64,000 nt of DNA from positions 382,969 to 446,968 of the forward strand of contig NZ_DLNQ01000015.1 in assembly GCF_002479495.1 (NCBI RefSeq), in the 5' to 3' direction. Shown here in pieces: positions 1 to 9,283 of the stretch. This DNA is from Brevundimonas sp. UBA7506 (GTDB taxonomy: Bacteria > Pseudomonadota > Alphaproteobacteria > Caulobacterales > Caulobacteraceae). The notes beneath the pieces are model-generated. The model saw only the letters and a program-made list of their open reading frames with translations, searched no databases and had not been told where the DNA came from. Both the position numbers and the translations under genes were made by a program. Position 1 is the first letter of the stretch; each line of letters opens with the position of its first letter.

Positions 1-22
1 GCCCAAGCCCGCCGCCGCCTGA
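1..22 (+). CDS. C-terminal end of an unidentified protein (partial)
   Basis: A plus-strand frame entering from the left edge reads Pro-Lys-Pro-Ala-Ala-Ala and stops with TGA at 20-22. A Lys/Pro/Ala-rich tail is common at the C-terminus of high-GC alphaproteobacterial proteins. A strong terminator hairpin follows 22 nt downstream, which supports a real gene end here. Too little is present to assign a function. Confidence 0.4.
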
Positions 23-44
23 AACCTTCCAGGCGCTGAAAATG

Positions 45-79
45 AAACGGCCGCCCCATCGATGGGGCGGCCGTTTTGC
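45..79. terminator. Bidirectional intrinsic terminator
   Basis: A perfect 16-bp inverted repeat (45-60 with 61-76) runs from AAACGGCCGCCCC to its complement and continues into TTTT on the plus strand. The A-run on the left gives a U-tract in the other direction. It lies between a gene entering from the left and a convergent minus-strand gene, so it probably serves both. Confidence 0.85.
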
Positions 80-103
80 TGTGTGGCGATGATGTGCGCT
101 CGG

Positions 104-547
104 CTACTGGCCGCGCCCGCTGTCGATATAGGCCTTGATGGAGCTTGCGTTGGGGCCGTCCGCGCGGGCGCCCTCGCAGACGATGGGCTGGATATAGGCG
201 CTCAGGCTGGTGGGGCGAATGTCGTCCCAGGCGGGGTCGGCCTCGGGATAGCGCTCGACTTCGGCGCCGTCGGGTCCGTACTCGATTTCGGCCAGGATGC
301 GCGCCTGCTTGGCGGCGCAACGGATCTCGTATTCATCGATCTTGTGGCTGTAGTCCCCGGCGGGAGACTGCAGCGAGACGCGGGCCACGCGGATGCTGGA
401 CGCGTCGCCGACCGTGGCGATTCCCCCGACATCGGCGAGATAGACCAGTCGGGCGTTGCGCGAAAAGGCGTTCCATTCTTCGGCGGACGCTGCGCCCGCA
501 GATACGGCGGCGGCGGCGAGAATGGCGGTCAATAGGATGGGCTTCAT
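104..547 (-). CDS. Small secreted hypothetical protein
   Basis: The frame encodes 147 residues. The start at 547 is chosen because GGGGAGGA lies just upstream and because it begins a clean signal peptide (MKPILLTAILAAAAVSAGA, likely cut after ASAEE). A longer in-frame start exists 30 nt upstream but has neither. The mature part contains two cysteines (in IRCAAKQ and IVCEGA) that could form a periplasmic disulfide. I do not recognise a family. It is transcribed alone, convergent with the gene at the left edge across a shared terminator. Confidence 0.7.
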   Translation of the reverse strand: MKPILLTAILAAAAVSAGAASAEEWNAFSRNARLVYLADVGGIATVGDASSIRVARVSLQSPAGDYSHKIDEYEIRCAAKQARILAEIEYGPDGAEVERYPEADPAWDDIRPTSLSAYIQPIVCEGARADGPNASSIKAYIDSGRGQ

Positions 548-649
548 CGGATCCTCCCCAGGATGAGACGATTTCACACCCGAAACGGCGAAAATTCAAC
601 TAGCTCCCTCTGCCGACTCTTCGCCGTGATCCAAGGCTAGGTTTTTCTG

Positions 650-1528
650 ATGACGCGCTTTCTTTTGAGTCTTCTGGTCCTGTTGTGGAGCCCTGCGTTG
701 GCTCTGGCGGCGGCTCCCGGCGCTTTCCAGTCCGACCGGATCGTGGTCGAGACGCGCGGTTCCGGTCCGGACGTCATCCTGATCCCTGGCCTGGCTTCGA
801 CATCGGCTGTCTGGACGCGCACGGCCAGCGCTCTGGAGGGGCGATACCGGGTCCATCTGGTGACGGTGCGCGGTTTCGGCGACGTGCCGGCCCTGGCCAA
901 TGATGCGGGTCTGATCGGCGCTCCGGCTGCAGCCGAGATTCGGCGCTACATCGCCGAGCGGGAACTGACCCGGCCTGCCGTGATCGGTCACTCGATGGGC
1001 GGCCAGATCGCCCTGCGGGTCGCCGCCGACGCCGGGCCGCGGGTGGGCCGGGTCATGGTGGTGGACGCCTCGCCCTTTTTCCCGTCGCTGATCAGCGCGG
1101 GCGCCACGACGGGGGATGTCGAGCCTCTGGCGCGGCTGGCCTATCAGGGCCTGCTGCTGTTCGGCGACGAAGCGTTGAAGACCCAGGCCCAGGGCATGGG
1201 GGCGGATATGGGCGGCGCGGCGGACAGTCTGTTCGGCACGCTCGGCTGGCAGGGCGGCGACCGACGCACCCTGGCGCAGGGCCTGTACGAGGTGATGACG
1301 GTGGACCTGCGTTCGCGCCTGCCTTCCATCACCGCCCCCGTCACCGTCGTCTATGGCTGGAGCGCCGACGACCGCAGCCCGCGCAGCCACATCGACGGCC
1401 TGTTCCGCGCCGGTTATCGCAGCCTGCCGCGCCCGGCCGCCTTCGAGCGGATCGAAGGGGCCGAGCACATGGTCATGATCGACCAGCCGCGCCGTTTCCA
1501 GGCGGCGGTCGAACGCTTCCTGCGCTGA
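650..1528 (+). CDS. Secreted alpha/beta hydrolase
   Basis: This 292-residue protein has an N-terminal signal peptide (residues 1-21, LLSLLVLLWSPALALA) followed by an alpha/beta hydrolase fold. The nucleophile elbow GHSMGG places the serine at about residue 115. The oxyanion-side motif is LIPGLAS near residue 45, and a candidate catalytic histidine lies in GAEHMVM about 20 residues before the end. The length is normal for the superfamily. It is probably a periplasmic esterase, lipase or peptidase-like hydrolase, but the substrate cannot be read from sequence. It is convergent with the S41-type gene, only 4 nt separating their stops. Confidence 0.85.
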   Translation: MTRFLLSLLVLLWSPALALAAAPGAFQSDRIVVETRGSGPDVILIPGLASTSAVWTRTASALEGRYRVHLVTVRGFGDVPALANDAGLIGAPAAAEIRRYIAERELTRPAVIGHSMGGQIALRVAADAGPRVGRVMVVDASPFFPSLISAGATTGDVEPLARLAYQGLLLFGDEALKTQAQGMGADMGGAADSLFGTLGWQGGDRRTLAQGLYEVMTVDLRSRLPSITAPVTVVYGWSADDRSPRSHIDGLFRAGYRSLPRPAAFERIEGAEHMVMIDQPRRFQAAVERFLR

Positions 1529-1532
1529 GGCT

Positions 1533-3035
1533 TCAGTCCGGCTGCAGCCGGCGGATGGAGGCCAGCAGGGCCGCGTCGTCGCTCATGTCGCCTGCGATGA
1601 CATACTGGGGGCGTTGCGGCTCGTTGTTGCCGCGCGCGCGGCCGCGATAGACCTTCATCGGCACGGCGATCTGGGCCAGGCCGCTGGGCAGGGCGGGTTC
1701 GCGGATTTCCATGTAGACGGTGTCGGCCGAGGTCTCGCGCCCGACCTGGAGGGCGCCTGCGGTCTTCCACAGATCCACGGCGTCGAGGCAGGCGGAGCCG
1801 CAGCTGGAATCGGTCAGGACATAGACCCGGCCGGCCATCAGCTGCGGCGCGGGCGGCGGCGGGGCGGCGTCGGCCGGCTTCTCGTCATTGGCGCTGCGCC
1901 AGTAGACCTGACCGGCGGCCTGGGCCGCCTTCATGCCGTTGATGGCGTCTTCGGCCCAGGTGATCAGCTCCGGCTGGCCGTTCGTGGCGTGCAGCTTGTC
2001 CAGGAAGGCGGAGATTTCGGCGATATTGCCGTCTGAGGCGCGCCATTCGACGGCCTCGATCTCCGGTTCGGGGTGGGCGGCCATCCAGGCGTCGCCCCAA
2101 AGGACCTCGGCCATCAGCTGGCTCCAGTGCGAGGAGCCGCCGCCGTTGCCGCGCAGGTCCAGCACGACGTAAGGGGCCAGCCGCAGGGCGTCCTGCTTGG
2201 CCTTCATGTCGGCGATCAGGGCGGTCAGCTCGGCATGGGTTTCGCTGGACGGATCGCCGTTGAACGAAGGCGTCGAGATCCAGAAGCCGCCGTCGTCGAA
2301 ATGCTTCAGGCCGAAGTCGGTCGCGGCGCGCTGGGCCAGCCTGGCGCGACGGGCGTAGATGTCCTCGGGCGTGGCGCGCCAGTTCAGGGCGTAGGTCTTG
2401 GTCGCGCCGTTGCTTTCGAAGCGGCACTGGCGCATCTCTCCGATCCACGGGTTCTGCGCGCTGAGGAACTGCCAGTCGCCGTAAAGGGTGCGTTGGGCTT
2501 CCAGGAACCAGCGGCCCCGGAACTGACCGATGCGCTGCTCGGCCAGGGCCTCGGCGGCCACGCCGTCGCAGTCGATCAGTCGGGCGCCGAGGGGCGGCGT
2601 CGCGGCGTCGGCGGGTTCGCGGTCGGCCACCACCTGATCGACGCCGCGATAGATAGTCAGGAAGCCGGGCCAGCGGGTGGGGAAGCCGTAGTTCGGCTGG
2701 GTGATGTTGATGCCGACATGGCCGTCTTCGAAGCTGGCGACATAGGCGCGCAACGCCCACCACCAGCCGCCTGCGTCGGTGGTGGTCCTGGCCCGCTCCA
2801 GCGCGACGGTCAGGCCTTCCTCCAGCCGAGGTTTGAAGGCCGGGTTGAGCGGATCGTGCACGCCCGGGTGGCTGTCGATCATGATGTCGTGCAGGCCGGT
2901 CGCGTCCTGCGTCAGGGTCGCGGACCAGTCGCGCGGCTGGTCCATCGGCTTGGGCGCGTCGGCCGGAGCCTCCTGCGCCTGAGCCGCGCTCGCCAGTGCC
3001 AGACAGGCTGCGCCCGTCGCCAGAAACCGCTTCAT
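1533..3035 (-). CDS. S41 family peptidase-like exported protein
   Basis: This 500-residue protein starts with a signal peptide (KRFLATGAACLALASAAQAQ). The C-terminal half carries the S41 (C-terminal processing peptidase) signature: a beta-strand and glycine-rich turn LDLRGNGGGSS at about residue 295, then the nucleophile region TDSSCGSACLDAVDLW at about 405-420. No PDZ domain is evident, so it resembles stand-alone S41 enzymes rather than CtpA. It probably acts in the periplasm; the substrate is unknown. An 86-bp gap separates it from recQ upstream on the same strand. Confidence 0.85.
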   Translation of the reverse strand: MKRFLATGAACLALASAAQAQEAPADAPKPMDQPRDWSATLTQDATGLHDIMIDSHPGVHDPLNPAFKPRLEEGLTVALERARTTTDAGGWWWALRAYVASFEDGHVGINITQPNYGFPTRWPGFLTIYRGVDQVVADREPADAATPPLGARLIDCDGVAAEALAEQRIGQFRGRWFLEAQRTLYGDWQFLSAQNPWIGEMRQCRFESNGATKTYALNWRATPEDIYARRARLAQRAATDFGLKHFDDGGFWISTPSFNGDPSSETHAELTALIADMKAKQDALRLAPYVVLDLRGNGGGSSHWSQLMAEVLWGDAWMAAHPEPEIEAVEWRASDGNIAEISAFLDKLHATNGQPELITWAEDAINGMKAAQAAGQVYWRSANDEKPADAAPPPPAPQLMAGRVYVLTDSSCGSACLDAVDLWKTAGALQVGRETSADTVYMEIREPALPSGLAQIAVPMKVYRGRARGNNEPQRPQYVIAGDMSDDAALLASIRRLQPD

Positions 3036-3121
3036 GTTACGCTTCCCCCTACCGGTGTCAGCCGAAGGGGTGGCAGGGCGAAGCTGGCCGCGCCAGTTAA
3101 GCTTTGGTCATGGAAGGGCGA

Positions 3122-4996
3122 TCAGTCCGCCGCGCGCAGGGCCTCGAGCACGCCCTTGCCGTAGCGTTCGAGCTTGCCCGCCCCGACGCCGGAAATGCGG
3201 CCGAGCGCGTCGAGGTTGCGCGGTTCGCTGAGGGCGATCTCGACCAGGGTCTTGTCCTGGAAGATGACATAGGGCGGGACGTGCTGCTCGGCGGCGCGGT
3301 CGCGGCGCCAGGCGCGCAGGACCTCGAAGCGGGCGCGCACGTCCGTGTCCAGCGCCTCGGCGGCCAGGTTGCGGCCGGCGTTGCGACGCGGACGTTCGGC
3401 CTCGACCACGCGGACCGGCGCCTTGCGCACCTGAACGGGGCGCTCGCCGCGATAGACGGCGCGGACGGCCTCGGGATCGCCCAGTTGGATGATGGGCTTG
3501 CCTTCGTTCGGGTCTTCGACCAGCAGGCCCTCGAACAGCAGGTGGTCGATGACGTCGCGCCACGCCGTCAGCGACAGGTCGGCGCCGATGCCCCAGGTGG
3601 ACAGGTTCGCCTCCCACGGCTGGACGTCTTTCGTCTTGCCCAGCAGGTGATCGACCACGCGGGTCCGGCCGAAGCGTTCGCCGAGGCGTTGCACCGCCGC
3701 CAGAGCCTTTTGCGCCGGGACCACGGCGTCGAACGTCGCCGGCGGGTCGCCGCAGATGTCGCAGACGCCGCACGGTTGCGCGTCTGTCTCGCCGAAGTAG
3801 CGACGCACGGCCTGGGGGCGGCAGACGGCGCCGTCCAGCATGGCGAACAGCTGGCGGACCTTGCGGGTCTGGACCTGCTTGACCTCCTCGGCCATCGGCC
3901 GGCCTTCGAGGCGGCGCAGGGACCAGGCGATGTCGGAGGGGCCGTAGAGGGTGATGCCCTCGGCCGGTTCGCCGTCGCGTCCGGCGCGCCCGATTTCCTG
4001 CCAGTAGGCTTCGAGGCTGCCGGGCGGATCGGCGTGGATAACGAAGCGGACGTCCGGTTTATCGACGCCCATGCCGAAGGCGATGGTGGCGACCATGACG
4101 GCGCCGTCCTCGGCCAGGAAGCGCTCCAGCCGCCGGTCGCGGTCCTTGGCGTCGAAGCCGGCGTGATAGGCGATGGCGTTGGTCCCGGCGTCGCGCAGGG
4201 TTTGCGCCACGCGCTCGCAGCCGTCGCGGCTGCCGCAATAGACCACGCCCGACTTGCCGCGCCGCTCGCGCACCAGTTCGACCACGGCGGCGTCGGTGCG
4301 GGCACGCGACCCGTTGATCTTGCGCTCGGCGGATAGTTGCAGGTTCGGGCGGGCGAAGCTGTCGACGAAGACGCGGGCTTCACCCAGTCGCAGCGAGGCC
4401 AGGATGTCGTCGCGGGTGCGGGCGTCGGCGGTCGCTGTCACGGCGATGCGCGGGACGCCGGGAAAGATCTCGGCCAGGCGGCCCAGCGAGCGATAGTCGG
4501 GGCGGAAGTCGTGGCCCCACTGGCTGACGCAGTGGGCCTCGTCGATGGCGATCAGGCTGAGGTCGATCTCGGACAGACGTTCCAGCATGGAGCCGGCGGC
4601 CAGGCCTTCGGGCGAGACGTAGAGCAGGTCCAGTTCACCCGAGCGGGCGGCGCGCCAGATGGCGGAGCGCTCCTCCATCGGCACGCCGGAATCGAGGCGA
4701 GCGGCGGCGACGCCCTGCTGCTTCAGGGCCTCGACCTGATCGGTCATCAGGGCGATCAGAGGCGACACCACCAGACCGACGCCGGGGCGAAGGATGGCGG
4801 GGATCTGATAGCAGACGCTCTTGCCGCCGCCGGTCGGCAGGACGGCCATGACGTCGCGCCCGGCCAGAACCTCGGCCACGACCTGGGCTTGCAGGCCGCG
4901 AAAATCGGCATGGCCCCAGACCCGGCCCAGCACCTCGCGCGCGGCGCCCAGGTCGAGCTGAGCGGGCGAAGCGGAACGGATGGGGTCTGCAAGCAT
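3122..4996 (-). CDS. recQ: ATP-dependent DNA helicase RecQ
   Basis: The 624-residue product is a 3'-5' SF2 DNA helicase acting in recombination and replication-fork repair. Walker A is LPTGGGKSVCYQIP with Lys59, and motif II is DEAHCVSQWGHDFRPDY. Helicase C motif VI is EIGRAGRDGEP. Four cysteines of the RecQ zinc site lie in GAVCRP and CGVCDICGD. An RQC winged helix follows, and a C-terminal HRDC domain ends in RISGVGAGKLERYGKGVLEAL. The length fits the family (E. coli 609). It is divergent from the methyltransferase gene across an 80-bp gap. Confidence 0.97.
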   Translation of the reverse strand: MLADPIRSASPAQLDLGAAREVLGRVWGHADFRGLQAQVVAEVLAGRDVMAVLPTGGGKSVCYQIPAILRPGVGLVVSPLIALMTDQVEALKQQGVAAARLDSGVPMEERSAIWRAARSGELDLLYVSPEGLAAGSMLERLSEIDLSLIAIDEAHCVSQWGHDFRPDYRSLGRLAEIFPGVPRIAVTATADARTRDDILASLRLGEARVFVDSFARPNLQLSAERKINGSRARTDAAVVELVRERRGKSGVVYCGSRDGCERVAQTLRDAGTNAIAYHAGFDAKDRDRRLERFLAEDGAVMVATIAFGMGVDKPDVRFVIHADPPGSLEAYWQEIGRAGRDGEPAEGITLYGPSDIAWSLRRLEGRPMAEEVKQVQTRKVRQLFAMLDGAVCRPQAVRRYFGETDAQPCGVCDICGDPPATFDAVVPAQKALAAVQRLGERFGRTRVVDHLLGKTKDVQPWEANLSTWGIGADLSLTAWRDVIDHLLFEGLLVEDPNEGKPIIQLGDPEAVRAVYRGERPVQVRKAPVRVVEAERPRRNAGRNLAAEALDTDVRARFEVLRAWRRDRAAEQHVPPYVIFQDKTLVEIALSEPRNLDALGRISGVGAGKLERYGKGVLEALRAAD

Positions 4997-5076
4997 CGGC
5001 GGGTTGTGCCTGATCCGTTCGGGGGTGTCACGGCTCGCCCTTCGCGAAAGGGCGGGAAAAGGGTATGGGGCGCGCC

Positions 5077-5976
5077 ATGACCACGATCCTTTATGGCCGC
5101 CCGCCGGCGGTGTTCGACGTTCCGACCGGCGCGGTGCAGACCTCGCCCCTGATCCCCGGCGCGACGGCGCTGGAAGACCTCGCCCCCGGTTCGGTGGACG
5201 AGGCCATGATCTACGCCCCGCCGGGCGTGGTGGAGCGGCGCTACACCCTGGCTCTGGCGCTGCGGGCGCTGAAGGTCGGCGGACGCCTGGACGTCATGGC
5301 GCCCAAGGACAAGGGCGGCTCGCGTCTGGGCAAGGAGCTGAAGGGTTTCGGCCTTGAGGTCGGGGAGACGGCCAAGGCCCACCATCGTCGCTGCGTCGTC
5401 ATCCGTCCCGAAACCATTGAGGGTCTGGACCCGGCCATCGCTGCGGGCGCACTGCAGCAGGTCGAGGGTCTGGACGCCTGGTCGCAGCCGGGCGTCTTCG
5501 CCTGGGATCGGGTCGATCCGGGCACGGCCATGCTGGCCGGGGTCATGCCGCCGCTGAAGGGGGCGGGCGCGGACCTGGGCTGCGGCTTCGGGGCCTTGTC
5601 GCTGGTGGCGCTGCGCTCGCCGACGGTGACCTCCTTGCGTCTGATCGACCTCGACCGGCGCGCTGTGGCGGCGGCGAAGAAGAATATCGAGGACCCGCGC
5701 GCGAGCTTCGAATGGGCCGACGTGCGCACCCTGCCGACGGCGGGCGAGCTGAACTTCATCGTCAGCAATCCGCCCTTCCATGACGGCGGGACCGAGGACC
5801 GGCGTCTGGGCCAGAACTTCATCCGTCAGGCGGCGGCACTGCTGAAGACCGGCGGCGTGGCCTGGCTGGTCGCCAACAGGCACCTGCCCTACGAGGCCGA
5901 GCTGAACGCCGCCTTCAAGCGGGTGCGGATGGTCGCCGATCAGGGCGGCTACAAGATCTTCGAGGCGGTGAAGTAG
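5077..5976 (+). CDS. Class I SAM-dependent methyltransferase, RsmC/RlmG-like (rRNA guanine-N2)
   Basis: This is a 299-residue protein from the ATG at 5077; an in-frame ATG at 5065 is also possible. The N-terminal half is a degenerate methyltransferase-like domain. The C-terminal half has SAM motif I (DLGCGFGALSLVAL, about residue 165) and the catalytic motif SNPPFHDGG (about 229-237), typical of N2-guanine RNA methyltransferases RsmC and RlmG. It probably methylates 16S or 23S rRNA. Its stop abuts the GTG start of the pseudouridine synthase gene, so the two rRNA-modification genes are an operon. Confidence 0.85.
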   Translation: MTTILYGRPPAVFDVPTGAVQTSPLIPGATALEDLAPGSVDEAMIYAPPGVVERRYTLALALRALKVGGRLDVMAPKDKGGSRLGKELKGFGLEVGETAKAHHRRCVVIRPETIEGLDPAIAAGALQQVEGLDAWSQPGVFAWDRVDPGTAMLAGVMPPLKGAGADLGCGFGALSLVALRSPTVTSLRLIDLDRRAVAAAKKNIEDPRASFEWADVRTLPTAGELNFIVSNPPFHDGGTEDRRLGQNFIRQAAALLKTGGVAWLVANRHLPYEAELNAAFKRVRMVADQGGYKIFEAVK

Positions 5977-6714
5977 GTGGCGGGCAAGGTTCCTACCTCG
6001 CGGGTGGACAAGCTGCTGGGGTCGATGGGCTACGGCTCGCGGGCCGAAATGGCGCGGATGGGCAAGGCGGGCGGCATCGTGCTGGACGGCGCCGATCTGA
6101 CCGATGTGTCCAAGCGCATCGCGGTGACGCCCGATCTGCCGAGCCGGATGGAGATCGACGGCGAGCCGCTGGACCCGGTGGCCGGTCTGGTCATGCTGTT
6201 GAACAAGCCGCTGGGCATGACCTGTTCACGCAAGGAAGACGGGGCGCTGGTCTATGACATCCTGCCGGATCGGTGGAAGCGTCGCGACCCGGCCATCTCG
6301 ACCATTGGGCGGCTGGACAAGCAGACCTCAGGCCTGCTGCTGCTGACCGACGACGGCGACCTGCTGCATCGGGTGATCTCGCCCAAGCGACACGTGGCCA
6401 AGGTCTATCGCGCCACCCTGGCGCGGCCGCTGACCGGGACCGAGGGCGCGCTGTTCGCCTCGGGCGACCTGGTGCTGGAGGGCGAGGACAAGCCGTTGTC
6501 GCCGGCCATTCTGGACGTGGTGTCGCCGACCGAGGCTCTGCTGACCGTGACCGAGGGACGCTATCATCAGGTGCGCCGCATGTTCGCCGCCGCCGGCAAC
6601 CACGTCGAGGCCCTGCACCGCGAGCGGTTGGGCGGACTGGTTTTGCCGGAGGATCTGGGGCCGGGCGAGTGGCGGTTGCTGAGCCCGGAAGAGATCGAGC
6701 TGATCTTCGCCTGA
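5977..6714 (+). CDS. rsuA: rRNA pseudouridine synthase, RsuA family
   Basis: This 245-residue protein starts with GTG immediately after the stop of the preceding gene, indicating coupled translation. An N-terminal S4 RNA-binding domain (VDKLLGSMGYGSRAEMARM) is followed by the catalytic domain with the signature GRLDKQTSGLLLLTDDG near residues 110-125, where Asp is the nucleophile. A conserved EGRYHQVRRMFAAAGN motif lies toward the C-terminus. Size and order match RsuA (16S U516), but RluB/RluF-type specificity cannot be excluded. Confidence 0.88.
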   Translation: MAGKVPTSRVDKLLGSMGYGSRAEMARMGKAGGIVLDGADLTDVSKRIAVTPDLPSRMEIDGEPLDPVAGLVMLLNKPLGMTCSRKEDGALVYDILPDRWKRRDPAISTIGRLDKQTSGLLLLTDDGDLLHRVISPKRHVAKVYRATLARPLTGTEGALFASGDLVLEGEDKPLSPAILDVVSPTEALLTVTEGRYHQVRRMFAAAGNHVEALHRERLGGLVLPEDLGPGEWRLLSPEEIELIFA

Positions 6715-6730
6715 ACATGCTCTCCCTCGC

Positions 6731-6859
6731 CGTCATCCCGGACAAGGCTCGCTGGCGAGCCGCAGATCCGGGACCCAGGCGGCGGGTCTATCCGCTGAGG
6801 TCGAACCCGTATCTGGCGTCTGGGTCCCGGATAGCGGCTGCGCCGCTTCCGGGATGACG
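6731..6859. repeat. Intergenic palindromic repeat, family A copy 1
   Basis: This element begins with CGTCATCCCGG and ends with its complement CCGGGATGACG. It has inner inverted segments around GGGACCCAGGC and GTCTGGGTCCC. Two related copies lie at 20221-20324 and 53586-53700. It fills most of the gap between rsuA and trpF, both plus strand, and probably folds into a long branched stem in RNA. Confidence 0.85.
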
Positions 6860-6912
6860 AAGAGGAGCGGGAGGTGCTTGACCTCTTCGCCTCCCTCGCG
6901 CACCTCCATCCC

Positions 6913-7551
6913 ATGACCTTGGCCAAGATTTGCGGACTGACGACGCCCGAGACGCTGGACGCAGCCCTGCACGGCGGCGCGGCCTTCGTCGGGGCGGTGG
7001 TGTTCGAAAAAAGCCCGCGCCACATTCCGCCGCTGCACGCCGCGACCCTGTTCGACCGGGCGAGGAAGCGGGCCAAGATCGTGGCGGTGCTGGTCGATCC
7101 CGACGACGCCCTGCTGACCGAGGTGGGGCTGATCCTGCGGCCTGACCTGATTCAGCTGCATGGTCATGAGACGCCGCAGCGCGCCGCCGAGGTGCGGCGG
7201 CTGACGGGGGCAGGCATCATCAAGGCCCTGCCGATCCGCAGCGAGGCCGACTTCGCGTCCGTGTCCGACTGGGCCGATATGGCCGACCATCTGCTGTTCG
7301 ACGCCAAGCCGCCCGAGGGCTCCAGTCTGCCGGGCGGCGTGGGGGCCTCGTTCGACTGGTCGCTGATGCAGAACCGGGCCCTGCCGGCACACTGGTTCCT
7401 CGCAGGCGGCCTCGACCCGCAAAATGTCACCGAGGCGGTGCGGATTTCGGGGGCACCCTTGGTCGATGTCTCCTCTGGCGTCGAAAGCGCGCCCGGTGTT
7501 AAGGACCCTGACCTGATCCACGCCTTCCTCAAGGCCGTATCCCGGTCCTGA
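6913..7551 (+). CDS. trpF: Phosphoribosylanthranilate isomerase
   Basis: TrpF converts phosphoribosylanthranilate to CdRP, step three of tryptophan synthesis, in the cytoplasm. The start [15 protein letters not shown] puts the catalytic Cys at residue 7, as usual, giving 212 residues. A GTG at 6874 lies in frame behind a better Shine-Dalgarno (GAGGAGCGGGAG), so a 225-residue form is possible. The acid region FDAKPP and the phosphate-binding [10 protein letters not shown] are present. It leads the trpF-trpB-trpA group, with family A repeat copy 1 directly upstream. Confidence 0.95.
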   Translation: MTLAKICGLTTPETLDAALHGGAAFVGAVVFEKSPRHIPPLHAATLFDRARKRAKIVAVLVDPDDALLTEVGLILRPDLIQLHGHETPQRAAEVRRLTGAGIIKALPIRSEADFASVSDWADMADHLLFDAKPPEGSSLPGGVGASFDWSLMQNRALPAHWFLAGGLDPQNVTEAVRISGAPLVDVSSGVESAPGVKDPDLIHAFLKAVSRS

Positions 7552-7583
7552 TTTCGTCGCCTTCCCGCGAAAGACTGCCGCTC

Positions 7584-8798
7584 GTGAACGCAATCCTCCC
7601 CAATTCCTACGCCTGGCCTGACGTCGAGGGCCGTTTCGGTCCCTATGGCGGCCGCTTCGTGCCCGAGACCCTGATGCCGCTGATTCACGAGTTGAATGCG
7701 GCCTATGAGGCGGCCAAGGCCGACCCCAGCTTCCAGGCTGAGCTGGACGGCTTTCTGGAACACTATGTCGGTCGCGCCAGCCCGCTCTATTTCGCCGAGC
7801 GTCTGACCGATCACTTCGGGGGGGCCAAGATCTGGCTGAAGCGCGAGGACCTGAATCACACCGGCGCGCACAAGATCAACAACTGCATGGGCCAGATCCT
7901 GCTGGCGCGGCGCATGGGCAAGACGCGGATCATCGCCGAGACCGGCGCCGGTCAGCACGGCGTGGCCTCGGCCACCGTTTGCGCCCGCTTCGGCCTGCCC
8001 TGCACCGTCTACATGGGCGCGGTGGACGTCGAACGTCAGCAGCCCAACGTCTTCCGCATGAAGCTGCTGGGGGCCGAGGTCGAGGCCGTCACGGCGGGGG
8101 CGGCGACGCTGAAGGACGCCATGAACGAGGCGATGCGTGACTGGGTCACCAACGTCGAGGACACCTACTACATCATCGGTACGGCGGCGGGCCCGGCCCC
8201 CTATCCGGCCATGGTGCGCGACTTCCAGTCGGTCATCGGCAAGGAGATCAAGCGGCAGTCGCTGGAGCGCATCGGCCGCCTGCCCGACGCGGTGGTCGCC
8301 TGCATCGGCGGCGGCTCCAACGCCATCGGCGCCATGCACCCCTTCATCGAGGACGAGGGCGTGCGCCTGATCGGCGTCGAGGCGGCGGGCCACGGTCTGG
8401 ACACCCCCGAACACGCCGCCAGCCTGAAGGGCGGCCGCCCCGGCGTGCTGCACGGCAACCGCACCTATCTGCTGCAGGACGCCGACGGGCAGATCCTTGA
8501 GGGTCATTCCATCTCGGCCGGTCTCGACTATCCGGGCATCGGGCCGGAGCACGCTTGGCTCAACGATCTTGGCCGCGGCGAATACCTTTCGGCCACCGAC
8601 GACGAGGCGCTGGAGGCCTTCCAACTGCTGTCGAAACTGGAAGGCATCATCCCCGCGCTGGAGCCCTCGCACGCCCTCGCGCGCATCGGCGAAGTCGCCA
8701 GGGAGATCGGCAAGGGCGGCGACGTCGTGCTGGTCCTGTCGGGCCGGGGCGACAAGGATATTTTCACCGTAGCCAAGCATCTGGGCGTGGAGCTTTGA
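7584..8798 (+). CDS. trpB: Tryptophan synthase beta subunit
   Basis: The 404-residue PLP enzyme condenses indole with serine to make tryptophan. The start is GTG at 7584. The PLP lysine is Lys97 in [10 protein letters not shown], the phosphate-binding loop is [10 protein letters not shown], and the catalytic glutamate lies in [11 protein letters not shown]. The length is standard. It lies 32 nt after trpF. Unusually, a secreted-protein gene rather than trpA follows directly. Confidence 0.98.
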   Translation: MNAILPNSYAWPDVEGRFGPYGGRFVPETLMPLIHELNAAYEAAKADPSFQAELDGFLEHYVGRASPLYFAERLTDHFGGAKIWLKREDLNHTGAHKINNCMGQILLARRMGKTRIIAETGAGQHGVASATVCARFGLPCTVYMGAVDVERQQPNVFRMKLLGAEVEAVTAGAATLKDAMNEAMRDWVTNVEDTYYIIGTAAGPAPYPAMVRDFQSVIGKEIKRQSLERIGRLPDAVVACIGGGSNAIGAMHPFIEDEGVRLIGVEAAGHGLDTPEHAASLKGGRPGVLHGNRTYLLQDADGQILEGHSISAGLDYPGIGPEHAWLNDLGRGEYLSATDDEALEAFQLLSKLEGIIPALEPSHALARIGEVAREIGKGGDVVLVLSGRGDKDIFTVAKHLGVEL

Positions 8799-8800
8799 GC

Positions 8801-9283
8801 ATGAAGACCCTTCTGATCGCGGCCCTGGTCGCCGCTGTTTCTCCGACCTTGACGATGGCCAAGACGCAGGCGGCGTCCGCCGCACCGGCTCCGGTTCAGG
8901 CCGCCGCCACCGGACCGCAAGGCGTGCCCGCGACCGACACCCCGCTGCTCGGAGCCGCCAAGGCCGCGCCCGACTGCGGCAACCTGCATGGACTGAACGG
9001 TCGCGCCTTCTGCGTCACCGCGCCCCTGGCTGGCGTCGGCGCCCTGGCCGAAGCCTATATCGCTCATTTCGAGAGCCAGGGCTGGTTGGCGGCGGGCGGC
9101 GACGACAACCGCGTGGTCCTGATCAAGCGCAAGGACGGCGGCGTCTGCGACGGCCTGCAGATGGTGGCCTTTTATGACACCTCGGGGCCTGCCGCGCCGG
9201 AATCGCCGGGCTATCTCGGCTTCGCCACCATCCCTGGCAATGTCTGCGCCGGTCAGCCCGCCGCCGGAACGACGCCCCAGTGA
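8801..9283 (+). CDS. Secreted hypothetical protein inside the trp cluster
   Basis: This is a 160-residue protein with a signal peptide (MKTLLIAALVAAVSPTLTMA) and an Ala/Pro-rich linker to about residue 50. A small domain follows with four cysteines (PDCGNL, AFCVTA, GVCDGL, NVCAGQ), consistent with two periplasmic disulfides. The start lies 2 nt after the trpB stop, and the stop overlaps the GTG of trpA by 4 nt. It is therefore translationally woven into the tryptophan operon. I do not recognise the family and see no evidence for a tryptophan-related role. Confidence 0.8.
   Translation: MKTLLIAALVAAVSPTLTMAKTQAASAAPAPVQAAATGPQGVPATDTPLLGAAKAAPDCGNLHGLNGRAFCVTAPLAGVGALAEAYIAHFESQGWLAAGGDDNRVVLIKRKDGGVCDGLQMVAFYDTSGPAAPESPGYLGFATIPGNVCAGQPAAGTTPQ

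Noticed and set aside
6731..6859. CRISPR-like repeat array
   Set aside because: The repeats are single palindromic units far apart, not regularly spaced direct repeats with spacers.
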